Position numbers and translations under genes: made by a program | Shown here: in pieces, positions 52,485 to 61,980 of the stretch | How positions within the stretch are numbered: the first letter of the stretch is position 1 | Layout of the letters: every line of letters begins with the position of its first letter | Notes under the pieces: generated by a model | What the model was told of the DNA's origin: nothing | What the model saw: only the letters and a program-made list of their open reading frames with translations | The model's database searches: none | Source: an uncultured Pelagibacteraceae bacterium | GTDB lineage: Bacteria > Pseudomonadota > Alphaproteobacteria > Pelagibacterales > Pelagibacteraceae | Assembly: GCA_902581605.1 (NCBI GenBank) | Contig: CACHPE010000006.1 | Coordinates: 1 to 64,000 of the forward strand | Length of the DNA: 64,000 bases | Direction of reading: 5' to 3'

Positions 52485-53221
52485 ACTTATTATTTTTTTT
52501 TACAGTTGTTCCAGCCATAATTTTATACGGAATTGCAAAATCAGGCCTAGGTGGATCCATGACTTTAATTTCTGTTCCGTTAATGACAATAGTGATGCCA
52601 CTAAATCAAGCTTTAGGAATTATTTTACCAATTTTAATATTTTCAGATTTTATTGCTGTTTATAAATATAGAAAAGAATTTGACTTAGGAACTTTAAAAT
52701 TAATGTTTCCATTTGCAGGTATCGGTATAATTATTGGATCTTTAACTTTTTCATATTTTTCAGAGGAATTGCTAAAATTTATTATTGGAGTTATGGGCTT
52801 CTTATTTGCTGGTCATTACTTTTTTTTTAAAAAAAACAAAGAAAAAAAATCAGAAAAAAACTTTTTTAAAGGTGGTGCTTGCTCGGTTGTAGCAGGATTT
52901 ACAAGTTTTTGTGTACATGCGGGAGGGACACCAACTAGTTTATACTTACTTCCACTTAGAATGAAAAAAGAAATTTATGTAGGTACAAGAATATTTTTTT
53001 TTACTTTTGTAAATTTAATTAAACTTCCGTTGTATATTAGTTTATCTATGACAAATATTGAGTCTTTTAAACAGTCAGTAATATTGTTTCCAGTTGCATT
53101 ACTTGGAATATTAATTGGATATCAATTACTTAAAATTATAGAGGAAAAATTATTTTATAATATTTTATACGCTTTAATTTTTGTTACTAGTGCAAAACTT
53201 TTGTATGATTATCTGGTATGA
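52475..53221 (+). CDS. TSUP family permease (TauE/SafE-like)
   Basis: A 248-residue membrane protein with about eight segments. GIAKSGLGGSMTLISVPLM carries the first glycine motif (KSGLGG) and FTSFCVHAGGTPTSLYLLPL the second. It probably carries sulfite or a small organosulfur or carboxylate anion. Overlaps the GNAT gene by 10 bp. Different in motif detail from the TSUP at 115-861, so probably a different substrate. Confidence 0.85.
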   Translation: MEINLLFFFTVVPAIILYGIAKSGLGGSMTLISVPLMTIVMPLNQALGIILPILIFSDFIAVYKYRKEFDLGTLKLMFPFAGIGIIIGSLTFSYFSEELLKFIIGVMGFLFAGHYFFFKKNKEKKSEKNFFKGGACSVVAGFTSFCVHAGGTPTSLYLLPLRMKKEIYVGTRIFFFTFVNLIKLPLYISLSMTNIESFKQSVILFPVALLGILIGYQLLKIIEEKLFYNILYALIFVTSAKLLYDYLV

Positions 53222-53275
53222 TTTAATAACACATTAAAAATTTAAAATAGATGTTAAATAATAATTATTATTAAT

Positions 53276-53830
53276 ATGAAAAAAAAATTTAATCCAAGAA
53301 TTAAAGCTAGATTAAGAAAAAATAGACAGGTTTTAAGTAAAAATATTGATAATTTTTTTGCGTGGGTTAAAGGTGCAAAACTTGTTGAGCTTAAAGAATG
53401 TAATCCAGAAGAGGATCCTGTAAGACCAGAATTGGATAATAAGTTTAGAACAGGATATGGAAGAAAAATTTTTGGTGTTGAATATCAAGGAGAAATTCAT
53501 GCCGTAATGTGTTTTGCTTATACAAATGAAATTCCAAAAAGTGTTGAAGAGTTAGAAAAACTTAGTACTGACGCATTTCTACAAACTGCTATGAGAGATC
53601 AAGCTGGTGGTCAAATAGCAATTGCTTACACTGTATGGTCTAAAAAAAAGGGTGGAGGAAAATTAATAGTAAAAGAAGTATTCAAAAAAATTAAAAAATC
53701 TAATCATTTAAATAGATTAGTAACCCTTTCACCTCTAACAGAAATGGCAACAAATTTTCATGAGAGAAATGGCGCTAAATTAATTCAAATTAATGAAACT
53801 ACACAAAATTTTGAATATAAAGTTATGTAA
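53276..53830 (+). CDS. Hypothetical protein, possibly GNAT-like
   Basis: A 184-residue protein not recognised with certainty. The N-terminal 30 residues are basic (KKKFNPRIKARLRKNRQVL). The middle GVEYQGEIHAVMCFAYTNEI and the end LVTLSPLTEMATNFHERNGA with KLIQINETTQNFEYKVM recall acetyltransferase-like folds with an FHERNGA end, so GNAT-like is a guess. It lies 3 bp before the SOUL gene. Confidence 0.6.
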   Translation: MKKKFNPRIKARLRKNRQVLSKNIDNFFAWVKGAKLVELKECNPEEDPVRPELDNKFRTGYGRKIFGVEYQGEIHAVMCFAYTNEIPKSVEELEKLSTDAFLQTAMRDQAGGQIAIAYTVWSKKKGGGKLIVKEVFKKIKKSNHLNRLVTLSPLTEMATNFHERNGAKLIQINETTQNFEYKVM

Positions 53831-53832
53831 CA

Positions 53833-54399
53833 ATGAAAATTATTAAACTTTATCTTATAGTATTTTGTAATTTATTTATTTTATCTTATTCTGCAGTTAT
53901 GGCTTACGAAGAAGCAAATTATGAAGTTGTCTTTAAAAATGAAATTTATGAGATTAGAAAATATTCTGATCGTTTAGCAGTTGAAACTATGACATCTGGA
54001 ATAGACAGTAATTTTAGAAAGTTATTTAATTATATTTCAGGTAGAAACGATACCCAAGAGAAAATTAAAATGACTACCCCAGTTACTCAAGTTGAAAAAA
54101 ATGGAAATATGAGCATGCAATTTTACTTACCCTCTAAATTTAATTCAGAAAATGCACCAAATCCCAGTAGGGAAGATGTTAAAGTAGTTAATATCGAAGG
54201 AGGATACTACGCGGTGCTGAGATATTCTGGACGAGCGTCAGATGGAAACTTTCTTAAGCATAAAGAAATTTTAGAAAAAGAGTTACAAAAAAATAATATA
54301 AAAATTATAAGCCCACCAATTAGAGCAACCTATGATAGCCCATTTACTCTTCCAATGAATAGAAGAAATGAGTCTATGTTTAAAGTGGAACTAAATTGA
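53833..54399 (+). CDS. SOUL family heme-binding protein, exported
   Basis: A 188-residue protein with a hydrophobic signal (IIKLYLIVFCNLFILSYSAV). The SOUL blocks YEVVFKNEIYEIRKYSDRLA, RNDTQEKIKMTTPVTQ and YYAVLRYSGRASDGNF are in the family order. SOUL proteins bind heme or porphyrin; in bacteria the role is mostly unknown. Overlaps the carbonic-anhydrase-like gene by 4 bp (TTGA). Confidence 0.88.
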   Translation: MKIIKLYLIVFCNLFILSYSAVMAYEEANYEVVFKNEIYEIRKYSDRLAVETMTSGIDSNFRKLFNYISGRNDTQEKIKMTTPVTQVEKNGNMSMQFYLPSKFNSENAPNPSREDVKVVNIEGGYYAVLRYSGRASDGNFLKHKEILEKELQKNNIKIISPPIRATYDSPFTLPMNRRNESMFKVELN

Positions 54400-54812
54400 A
54401 GAAATCAAAATTTAAAGCAATGGTGTTGTCTTGTATGGATCCAAGATTTCAACATTTAGTTCACAATCATTTAAAGAAAAAAAAATTAACAGGAAAATAC
54501 AGTGCTTTTACAATTGCAGGTGCAGCGGTTGGGATTACACATAATAAATTCAAAAAATGGCATAAAACATTTTATGACAATTTAGCAACCTCTATTCAAT
54601 TGCATAAAATAGAAAAATTAATTGTCATTAATCATACAGATTGTGGTGCTGCCAAAATTGTAAATGGAAAAAAGGAATTTAGTCTAGCGAATGAAAAAAA
54701 AATTCATAGAGAGTCGTTCTCAAAAATTAAAAAAAAAATAAAAAAAAGATATCCAAAATTGAAAGTAGAATTAAATTTAATTTCTTTGGATAGTAAAATT
54801 ACTAAATTTTAA
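54396..54812 (+). CDS. Short beta-carbonic-anhydrase-like protein
   Basis: A 138-residue protein that starts with TTG. The zinc ligands of beta-carbonic anhydrases are present: Cys13 and Asp15-Arg17 in SCMDPRF, His80 and Cys83 in NHTDCGAA. It is much shorter than the usual 180-220 residues and lacks the C-terminal third, which holds no zinc ligand, so it may be a minimal form. It may reversibly hydrate CO2. Stop is one base before the end of the YbbP-like gene, tail-to-tail. Confidence 0.75.
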   Translation: MKKSKFKAMVLSCMDPRFQHLVHNHLKKKKLTGKYSAFTIAGAAVGITHNKFKKWHKTFYDNLATSIQLHKIEKLIVINHTDCGAAKIVNGKKEFSLANEKKIHRESFSKIKKKIKKRYPKLKVELNLISLDSKITKF

Positions 54813-57347
54813 TTATTGATTTCTTATTAAAGGATAAACTTTAGGATTTAGATATTTTAGGTTTGTTAGCAATATTAAAATTAAAGTAACAAAGCCAATT
54901 GAAAATCCTAAATAAATTAAAACTTTAAAGTCAAACATCCAAACTAGCTCAAAAATATTTTCCATAATAAATTTTGAACCAATCACTGCAAAGAATATTG
55001 CAATTAAAATTACAGATTTAAAAATAATTATGAATTCAATTAGTGATGAAAAAACAATTTGTTTTTTTGAAAAACCCAAAATTTTAAAGACTAAATTTTG
55101 ATATTCTTTTACTTTCCCTTGAACCATAATTGCACTCGAAATTACAATTAAACCAATAATAATAGTAACTGCTGAAATTAAAGTAACTGCAATAAATACT
55201 TTATTTAAAACAGCTGTAACTTTAGATAAATAATCTGCAATTTTTATCATTGATAAACTTGGCATGATTTCAAGCATTTCAGTTTCATCAAATTTATTTG
55301 AATTAAATTTTGCAGTGGCTAAATATTCATGCGGAATATTTTTTGCAAATTGAGGATTAAATAACATTGCAAAATTGATGCTTAAATCTCGATAATCTAC
55401 TGCTCTAAAATTAATGACCTTTCCTTCAATTTCACGTCCATAAACATTTAAAGTAAAAATATCACCTAACTGAATGTTAAAATCTTTAGCAACTTTTGCA
55501 TCTAGAGATATTTGAAGTTGATCAGGATTTGATAAATCCCACCATTTACCTTCTAAAATTTGATTATCTTCAGGTATATTTTTTACCCATGAAGATCTTC
55601 GTTCGCTACCAATTACCCAGTAACTATCATTATCTGGTTTAATATAAGTGTTAGGATCCACACCATTAATTTTTACAATTCCAGAGGATACCATTGGCAC
55701 AATTTCTATAGATGCATTTGGATCCATATTTAAAATACCTTGTTCAAATTTTCCTCTTTCACCTTTTTGAATACCGACAAAGAAATAATCAGGTGCAATA
55801 TCAGGAATAGATTTTGCAATTTCTCTTTGAAAATTTGTACCAACTAAAGCTAATGTTAATAACAAAGTAACCCCTAAGCCAAGAGACATTACTGTAATGG
55901 GAGTTATACTTTTTGTTTGGGTAATATTTTTGATTGAAACTTTTAAAGAAATTATTGGACTAGATTTGAATTTTTTTAGGAAAAAAATGATTAATTTTGA
56001 AAGTAAGAAAAATACAATTAAACAAATAAAAAAAGCAGCAAAGTAACCCAAGCTATAAGAAGGTTGTTCAGACCCAATTGTGAATAATATAATTAAGATA
56101 GATAACAAAACAAAGCTTAGAATAACTGATCTCTTAGAATAATAAAATTGGAGGTTTTGAAATACGTTTCTAAATAAATTGGACGCTTTAACTTGATCAA
56201 TAGAACTGATTGTTGGAATAGAAAAAATTATCAGTACCAATAATCCTACTAAAAATATTTTAAAAAAATTAAGTAACGAAAATACTGGATAAACATTCAA
56301 TCCCAACCCATCAGATAAATATTTATCTGCTATTGGGACAATTAAAAAACTCGATCCATAAGCAACAACAGTGATGATAAGTAAAAGTATAAATAACTGC
56401 AGATAATATAGTGTTTTAATATTGCCTGAATAAAAGCCAACTGCTTTTCTTACAGCTATCGACATGTTGTTTTGATTAATAAAAGAAAGCAGAGTATTTG
56501 CTATTCCAATGCCCGCTATCAACATTGCACTTATAGATACAAGAGATAAAAATTGAGAAAAATTATTAATTATTCTTTTTATTCCACTTGCAGAATTTTC
56601 GGGATATCTAAGTTTAACTTTTAGATCGTCTTTAAAGATTTCTTCAATTCGTTGTTCAATTTCCTCTGGCTTATCATTTTCATTAAACTTTACTTTGTAT
56701 TCATAGTTTAAAAAGCTTCCAATTCCGTTTAGTTTTAAAATTTCTAAGGTTTGTTTTCCTGCTAAAGCCCAATCACCAAATGCAACAAATCCACTTACAT
56801 CTGGAACCGATTTAATAATTCCAATTATTTTAAAATTTTGATCTTGTACTTTTACTAATTCGTTAATTTTAATATTTAGGGTTTTTGATAAACTTTCATT
56901 GATAAGTATAGTATTAGGTTCTCTTTGCATTCTTTCATAAGCACCAATTGGCTCATACACAACATTTCCATATAAAGGATATTTTTCATCTACAGTTTTA
57001 ATTCTAGTAAATAATGATTTATTTTTATCTCTGCCAGTAGTTGAAAGCATAGTGCTGAACTCAATCATTTGAGAAACAGTTGCAAATTCTTTTACTTTGT
57101 TAACTAGATCTAAATTCCCCTCGTTACGATTGTAATCAATTTCTAAATCTCCACCCAAAAGAGCTTTGGCATTATCATTTAGTTCTTTTTTAAGACTATC
57201 TTCAATTGTGAAAATAGCACTTAAGATAAATAAACTTATAAAGAGTGTAACAATGATGCTGGAAATTTTATGATAATTTCTGCTTAAGTCTTTTAAAGCA
57301 TATTTAAAAATCAAACTAAATTCTGAAGGATTATTTAATTTTTCCAT
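54813..57347 (-). CDS. ybbP: YbbP-like ABC permease (FtsX/MacB family, large)
   Basis: An 844-residue protein with FtsX-type domains duplicated: after the first segment (SSIIVTLFISLFILSAIFTI) a periplasmic part, a four-segment membrane group, a second periplasmic part and another three segments (AVTIIIGLIVISSAIMVQG). The length matches YbbP of E. coli. It works with YbbA in an export or lipid-handling machine next to tesA; the exact function is not settled. It overlaps the ATPase gene by 17 bp on the same strand. Confidence 0.9.
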   Translation of the reverse strand: MEKLNNPSEFSLIFKYALKDLSRNYHKISSIIVTLFISLFILSAIFTIEDSLKKELNDNAKALLGGDLEIDYNRNEGNLDLVNKVKEFATVSQMIEFSTMLSTTGRDKNKSLFTRIKTVDEKYPLYGNVVYEPIGAYERMQREPNTILINESLSKTLNIKINELVKVQDQNFKIIGIIKSVPDVSGFVAFGDWALAGKQTLEILKLNGIGSFLNYEYKVKFNENDKPEEIEQRIEEIFKDDLKVKLRYPENSASGIKRIINNFSQFLSLVSISAMLIAGIGIANTLLSFINQNNMSIAVRKAVGFYSGNIKTLYYLQLFILLLIITVVAYGSSFLIVPIADKYLSDGLGLNVYPVFSLLNFFKIFLVGLLVLIIFSIPTISSIDQVKASNLFRNVFQNLQFYYSKRSVILSFVLLSILIILFTIGSEQPSYSLGYFAAFFICLIVFFLLSKLIIFFLKKFKSSPIISLKVSIKNITQTKSITPITVMSLGLGVTLLLTLALVGTNFQREIAKSIPDIAPDYFFVGIQKGERGKFEQGILNMDPNASIEIVPMVSSGIVKINGVDPNTYIKPDNDSYWVIGSERRSSWVKNIPEDNQILEGKWWDLSNPDQLQISLDAKVAKDFNIQLGDIFTLNVYGREIEGKVINFRAVDYRDLSINFAMLFNPQFAKNIPHEYLATAKFNSNKFDETEMLEIMPSLSMIKIADYLSKVTAVLNKVFIAVTLISAVTIIIGLIVISSAIMVQGKVKEYQNLVFKILGFSKKQIVFSSLIEFIIIFKSVILIAIFFAVIGSKFIMENIFELVWMFDFKVLIYLGFSIGFVTLILILLTNLKYLNPKVYPLIRNQ

Positions 57348-57996
57348 CTTTAATCTTTATTTTTTTTTTTGCTTTGTCAGCAAGTTTAGGGTCATGAGTT
57401 ACCATGATTAAAGAAGAACTTTCTTCTTTGACGTACTTAAATAAAATATTTGCAATCATGATAGAATTTTCAGTATCTAAGTTTCCTGTTGGTTCATCAG
57501 CTAAGATTAATTCAGGCTTCATCGCAATTGCTCTAGCGATAGCAACCCTTTGTTGTTCACCACCTGATAATTGACTTGGAAGGTTATTAAAACGATGCTT
57601 TAAACCAAAACGATCTAATAAAATTTTTGCTTCTTTTTCTGGATTTTTAAAATTATTAAGTTCAAGAGTTAAAGCAACATTTTCAATTGCTGTGTAATTA
57701 GGAATTAAATAAAAAGACTGAAATATTATTCCAATATTTTTCTTTCTTATCTCAGATACTTCGTCTTCACCAAGGCCTGTTATGTCTCGATCATTAAAAA
57801 TTATTTTACCAGAAGTTGGTTTTTCTAAGCCTCCAATTAACATTATTAAACTTGTTTTTCCTGAGCCACTTTCTCCAACTACTGAAACAGTTTCTTTTTT
57901 CTTAATATTTAAATCAATATTTTTCAAAACACTGATAGTATCTTTACCAGTTTGGTATTTGAGATTTATTTTTTTTAATTTAAGAAGAGTACTCAT
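57331..57996 (-). CDS. ybbA: YbbA-like ABC ATPase
   Basis: A 221-residue ATPase (LolD/MacB-like) with Walker A GESGSGKTSLIMLIGGLEKP, signature LSGGEQQRVAIARAIAMKP, Walker B LILADEPTGNLD and VTHDPKLADKAKK. The frame is open 16 codons further upstream, but MSTLLKLKKINLKY is the normal start. Its ATG occupies 57996-57994 and overlaps the divergent tesA ATG (57995-57997): the shared bases are CATG. It pairs with the YbbP gene. Confidence 0.93.
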   Translation of the reverse strand: MSTLLKLKKINLKYQTGKDTISVLKNIDLNIKKKETVSVVGESGSGKTSLIMLIGGLEKPTSGKIIFNDRDITGLGEDEVSEIRKKNIGIIFQSFYLIPNYTAIENVALTLELNNFKNPEKEAKILLDRFGLKHRFNNLPSQLSGGEQQRVAIARAIAMKPELILADEPTGNLDTENSIMIANILFKYVKEESSSLIMVTHDPKLADKAKKKIKIKDGKIK

Positions 57997-58609
57997 GAAC
58001 AAAAGTTTATTTACAAAAATTTTGATAATCTTTCTAGTGCACATAAACGCAAGTGCAATAGAAAAGGTAGTTTTATTTGGTGATAGTTTGATGGCTGGTT
58101 ATGGATTACCTAAAGAACAGCATTTATCAATAGTTTTAGAAAACAATCTTAAGCAGGCTGGGTTAAATATTAAAGTCATTAATGGAAGTGTGTCTGGTAG
58201 CACGTCATCAGGTGGACTAAATAGAGCTGAATGGAGTTTATCAGAGCCAGGTATTGATTTAATTATTTTAGGGTTAGGTGCTAATGATATGCTTAGAGGA
58301 ATACAACCAGAGGAAACAGAAAAAAATTTAGAACAAATAATAAAAGTTGCTCAAAATAAAAAAATTAAAATTATTTTAGCGGGAATGATGGCACCAGATA
58401 CTCATGGGGAAAAATATAAAAAAAATTTTGATGCTATTTATCCAAAGTTATCAAAAAAATATAATTTAGCGTTGATCCCATTTCTTCTTGAAGGTGTGGC
58501 ACTTAATCCAAGTTTGAATCAACAAGACGGTATACACCCCAACAAAGATGGAACAATAAAAGTAAGTGAAACAATAAAAAAAAGTATTATTAATATAATA
58601 ATTAAATGA
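57995..58609 (+). CDS. tesA: TesA, SGNH lysophospholipase L1/thioesterase
   Basis: A 204-residue exported SGNH hydrolase. Signal peptide KSLFTKILIIFLVHINASAI; nucleophile Ser31 in LFGDSLMAGYG, oxyanion asparagine in LGLGANDMLRG, and the Asp-His pair in DGIHPNKDG. It cleaves acyl-thioesters and lysophospholipids in the periplasm. The reading frame could start much earlier (57782) inside ybbA, but the family start is at 57995. Adjacent to ybbA-ybbP as in E. coli, but divergent with overlapping starts. Followed by a small exported protein (ATGA overlap). Confidence 0.94.
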   Translation: MNKSLFTKILIIFLVHINASAIEKVVLFGDSLMAGYGLPKEQHLSIVLENNLKQAGLNIKVINGSVSGSTSSGGLNRAEWSLSEPGIDLIILGLGANDMLRGIQPEETEKNLEQIIKVAQNKKIKIILAGMMAPDTHGEKYKKNFDAIYPKLSKKYNLALIPFLLEGVALNPSLNQQDGIHPNKDGTIKVSETIKKSIINIIIK

Positions 58610-59061
58610 AAATCTTTCTATCAATATTTAGCTTATTATGTTTTTTGAGTTTTGCTCAAGCTCAAAATACGAACGTAACCATTAACTCAGATTTAAATCT
58701 TAAGTGTACGTTTGAAAAAGTAATTTTAAAAAATCCAGATCACAATTTTGAAACATTTTCTAATGAACAAGTGAATAGAGCAGATATTAATAAGTTAATA
58801 ATCGTTTCTAAAACTCCTAATACTTTAAAGGTAAAAAATTTATCTAAATTTATTGATAAAATTGACCTAGAAGTTAAAATTTCTAATAAAGATATTGTTT
58901 TAATCCAGGCATTTGATGAGAAGAGAAATTACTCAGAATCTGCAGTTTTTACCAAAAAAACTGGAGAACTTATTCATGAAATCACAACCAATATAAAACA
59001 AGAAGAAAAAGAAAAAGATATTTCTTTTTATAGTTGTAAAAATAATAATAAAGACACTTAA
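58606..59061 (+). CDS. Exported hypothetical protein
   Basis: A 151-residue protein with signal peptide (KIFLSIFSLLCFLSFAQAQN, cleaved near AQA-QN). The mature part is a lysine-rich, likely beta protein with two cysteines (LKCTFEKV and FYSCKNN) that may form a disulfide. Not recognised. Coupled to tesA by a 4 bp overlap, suggesting a shared role in the envelope. Confidence 0.65.
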   Translation: MKIFLSIFSLLCFLSFAQAQNTNVTINSDLNLKCTFEKVILKNPDHNFETFSNEQVNRADINKLIIVSKTPNTLKVKNLSKFIDKIDLEVKISNKDIVLIQAFDEKRNYSESAVFTKKTGELIHEITTNIKQEEKEKDISFYSCKNNNKDT

Positions 59062-59101
59062 AACCAACGACTCTAATTCTAATATTTGATAATATTTAAT
59101 T

Positions 59102-59650
59102 ATGAAGAAGTTATTTTTAATAGTTTTGTTTTATTTATTTTCACATGGTAGCTCATTAGGAAATGAAAGGGATACTAGACTGAACCAATTGTTTAATGAG
59201 TTAAAAGCAAATAAATCAAAAGTAGCGTTTATAATTGAACAAGAAATTTGGGCCTTGTGGAGCACCCATCCAACAGATGAAAAACTTACTGCAAGATTAG
59301 AGGAAGGTTCTCAATTTGTGAGAGATCAAAACTATATAAAAGCAAAAGATATTTTTACTGAGGTTATTAATCTAGATCAAAGTTGGGCTGAAGCTTGGAA
59401 TAAAAGAGCAACTGTCCTTTATATGCTAGGAGAATTTGAAAAATCTCAAAATGATATAGATCAAGTTTTAGCTTTAGAACAAAGACACTTTGGAGCTTTA
59501 GCAGGGCAGGGTTTAGTAAATATTCAGTTAAAGAATTATGAAAAAGCAATAAGAAGTTATGAGCAAGCGCAAGAAATTTACCCTGCTATGAGATCACCAA
59601 AAATTATGATTAAGCAAATAGAAGAATTAATGAAACAGCAAACAATATAA
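59102..59650 (+). CDS. Exported TPR-repeat protein
   Basis: A 182-residue protein with signal peptide (KKLFLIVLFYLFSHGSSLG). It has three tetratricopeptide-type repeats: FVRDQNYIKAKDIFTEVINL, EAWNKRATVLYMLGEFEKSQ and GQGLVNIQLKNYEKAIRSYE, a scaffold for protein contacts, probably periplasmic. Its stop overlaps the SRAP gene start by one base. Confidence 0.85.
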   Translation: MKKLFLIVLFYLFSHGSSLGNERDTRLNQLFNELKANKSKVAFIIEQEIWALWSTHPTDEKLTARLEEGSQFVRDQNYIKAKDIFTEVINLDQSWAEAWNKRATVLYMLGEFEKSQNDIDQVLALEQRHFGALAGQGLVNIQLKNYEKAIRSYEQAQEIYPAMRSPKIMIKQIEELMKQQTI

Positions 59651-60270
59651 TGTGTGGAAGGTACGTAGTAAAAAACCCTGTAACTAAAACAAATAAATTA
59701 GTTAAATCTGCAATTCAGGTTGAAGATACTGAAAACTATAATGCTCATCCATATCAAAAACTCCCTGTAATAAAAAAATATAAAAATGGAAATACTTTAG
59801 AAAATCTAAAATGGGGTTTAGTGCCTAGTTGGGCTAAAGAAAAAGATTTTAAAGCCTTAATTAATGCAAGGTTAGAGACTATTGATGAAAAAGTTTCATT
59901 TAAAAAATTGATTAAAAACAACCGATGTGTTGCAGTTGCAGATGGTTTTTATGAGTGGAAAAGAGAAGAAAAAGAAAAAACTCCTCATTATTTTACCCGT
60001 GAAGATAATAATTTTATTTATTTTGCTGGCATCTTTGAAAATGATCAGTTTTGTTTGATTACAGAGGAAGCAAAAGAAAATATAAATGAAATTCATCACA
60101 GACAACCAGTTATTTTAAATCAAGCTGATATTAATCGTTATTTAAATTTAGAATTACAAGGTTCTACATTTTTAAAGGAACGTAAAATTCCTAATTTAAT
60201 TTTTCATGAAGTTTCAAAAGATGTTAATAAGCCTACAAATAATAGCGCATCCTTAATTCAAAAAGTTTAA
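59650..60270 (+). CDS. SRAP domain protein (YedK/HMCES family)
   Basis: A 206-residue protein starting MCGRYVV: after Met removal Cys2 is free, as needed to cross-link abasic DNA sites. NARLETIDEKVSFKKL, RCVAVADGFYEWKREEK and the histidine-bearing IHHRQPVILNQADI complete the SRAP fold. It shields abasic sites in single-stranded DNA. It overlaps the TPR gene by one base and is tail-to-tail with yajQ. Confidence 0.93.
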   Translation: MCGRYVVKNPVTKTNKLVKSAIQVEDTENYNAHPYQKLPVIKKYKNGNTLENLKWGLVPSWAKEKDFKALINARLETIDEKVSFKKLIKNNRCVAVADGFYEWKREEKEKTPHYFTREDNNFIYFAGIFENDQFCLITEEAKENINEIHHRQPVILNQADINRYLNLELQGSTFLKERKIPNLIFHEVSKDVNKPTNNSASLIQKV

Positions 60271-60756
60271 TTAGTCTCTAAAATTAACAAAATCAATTGG
60301 AAGCCCAATATCAATTGCTTTGATTGCAGCGATAGCTTCTTGAAGATTATCTTTTTTTTTGCCATCTACTCTTAATTCATCGCCTTGGATTTTAATTTGA
60401 ATTTTAAGTTTTAGTTTTTTGATATCAGAAATAACTTTTTTTGCATTTTCTTGGCTAATTCCCTCTTTTAATCCACTGACTTGTCTAATAGATCCTCCTG
60501 ACGCTCCTTCAGAACTTTTAACTTCTAAAACCCTTGGATCTACTTTTCTTCTAACTAAATGGGTTTGTAATAATTCATTTACTTGCTTTAATTTTAATTC
60601 ATCAGGTGCATTTGTAGTCACCGTTTTATCTTTTCGTTCAATTGAAATATGAAGCCCTTTAAAATCATAACGATTACTGATTTCTCTTAAACAATTTGCT
60701 AAAGCATTGTCAAATTCTTGATAATTTATTTTACTAATCACATCAAATGTAGGCAT
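60271..60756 (-). CDS. yajQ: YajQ family nucleotide-binding protein
   Basis: A 161-residue protein of the YajQ/DUF520 family (start MPTFDVISKINYQEFDNALA; the open frame goes six codons further up). ALANCLREISNRYDFKGLHI and a second copy-like half with VISDIKKLKLKIQIKIQGDE and LQEAIAAIKAIDIGLPIDFV fit the double-RRM-like fold. Family members bind RNA or, in some, cyclic di-GMP. Divergent from rseP with 111 bp between starts. Confidence 0.93.
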   Translation of the reverse strand: MPTFDVISKINYQEFDNALANCLREISNRYDFKGLHISIERKDKTVTTNAPDELKLKQVNELLQTHLVRRKVDPRVLEVKSSEGASGGSIRQVSGLKEGISQENAKKVISDIKKLKLKIQIKIQGDELRVDGKKKDNLQEAIAAIKAIDIGLPIDFVNFRD

Positions 60757-60867
60757 GTAAATATTATACAACATATATAGTCAAAATTTAAACTAAAATA
60801 TAAATTCTAGTAATAATATGGCATTTTTGCTTATTGAGTTAATTTAAAATAATAATATATTTAAATC

Positions 60868-61980
60868 ATGCTTACTTATATTATTCCATTTTTAATACTT
60901 ATTCTGGTGGTTGTTTTTATACATGAATATGGACACTACTATTTTGCGAGAAAATATGGTGTAGGTGTTACAGATTTTTCAATTGGTTTTGGTAAAGAGT
61001 TATTTGGTTGGAATGATAAATCAGGCACAAGATGGAAAATATGTGCAATTCCTCTAGGAGGATATGTAAAATTTTTTGGAGATAGAAATGTTTATTCTCA
61101 GGCCGATCATCAAGAAATACTTGAAAAATATAATGAAGAGGAAAGAGAAAAATTATTTACTTTAAAACCTTTATATCAAAGGGCATTAATTGTGTTTGGT
61201 GGCCCATTAGCTAATTTTTTATTAGCTTTAGTTATATTTTTTTGTTTGTATACGTTTGTTGGTAAAGATTTTACTCCTGCTGTAATCAGCGAAGTTCAAA
61301 AAGACAGTCCTGCAATGATCGGAGGACTTAAAGATCAAGATATAATTTTAGAAATTGATGGAAATGAAGTTAAAAGTATTATGGAGGTTTCTAAATTTAT
61401 AACTTTGTCTACTGGTGATTTTATAGATTTTAAAGTTAAGCGTTCCTATGATGAATTGATATTAAAAGTAAAACCTAATGTTGTTGAAGGTGATGATGGA
61501 TTAGGGAACAAAATAAATAAAAGAATGGTTGGTATAAAATTATCAGCTTATAATGATAAAATTAATCATGTTAAATTAGGACCTGCAAAAGCACTATATC
61601 ACGCAGCAAATGAAGTTTATTTTGTAAGCATTTCCTCACTTAAATACATAGGAGGAATGATTTTAGGTAAAGCAGACACTTCTCAATTGGGAGGCCCAAT
61701 TAGAATTGCCAAAATTTCTGGACAAGTCGCAACGTTTGGGGTGTTGGCATTCATTAGTATGATGGCCTATATTTCAATAAGTTTAGGACTTATTAATCTT
61801 TTTCCAATACCAATGTTGGATGGAGGACATCTAATGTTTTATGCGTTTGAGAAAGTTTTAGGCCGACCTTTATCTCAAAAAACTCAAGAAGGGTTTTTTC
61901 GAATCGGATTGTTTTTGTTGCTATCATTGATGTTTTTCACCACATTTAATGATCTAAAAGACCTAGGTTTGTTTAGATAA
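60868..61980 (+). CDS. rseP: RseP-type site-2 intramembrane metalloprotease
   Basis: A 370-residue membrane protease. The zinc motif HEYGH is at residues 19-23, the PDZ region spans about 115-200 (ISEVQKDSPAMIGGLKDQDI), and the third zinc ligand is in NLFPIPMLDGGHLM. It has one PDZ domain where E. coli RseP has two. It cuts anti-sigma factors or remnant signal peptides in the membrane. Neighbours are not the usual bamA or dxr in this window. Confidence 0.93.
   Translation: MLTYIIPFLILILVVVFIHEYGHYYFARKYGVGVTDFSIGFGKELFGWNDKSGTRWKICAIPLGGYVKFFGDRNVYSQADHQEILEKYNEEEREKLFTLKPLYQRALIVFGGPLANFLLALVIFFCLYTFVGKDFTPAVISEVQKDSPAMIGGLKDQDIILEIDGNEVKSIMEVSKFITLSTGDFIDFKVKRSYDELILKVKPNVVEGDDGLGNKINKRMVGIKLSAYNDKINHVKLGPAKALYHAANEVYFVSISSLKYIGGMILGKADTSQLGGPIRIAKISGQVATFGVLAFISMMAYISISLGLINLFPIPMLDGGHLMFYAFEKVLGRPLSQKTQEGFFRIGLFLLLSLMFFTTFNDLKDLGLFR

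Noticed and set aside
57782-57994. N-terminal extension of 71 codons for tesA
   Set aside because: Runs antisense through ybbA; SGNH proteins start with the signal peptide at 57995.
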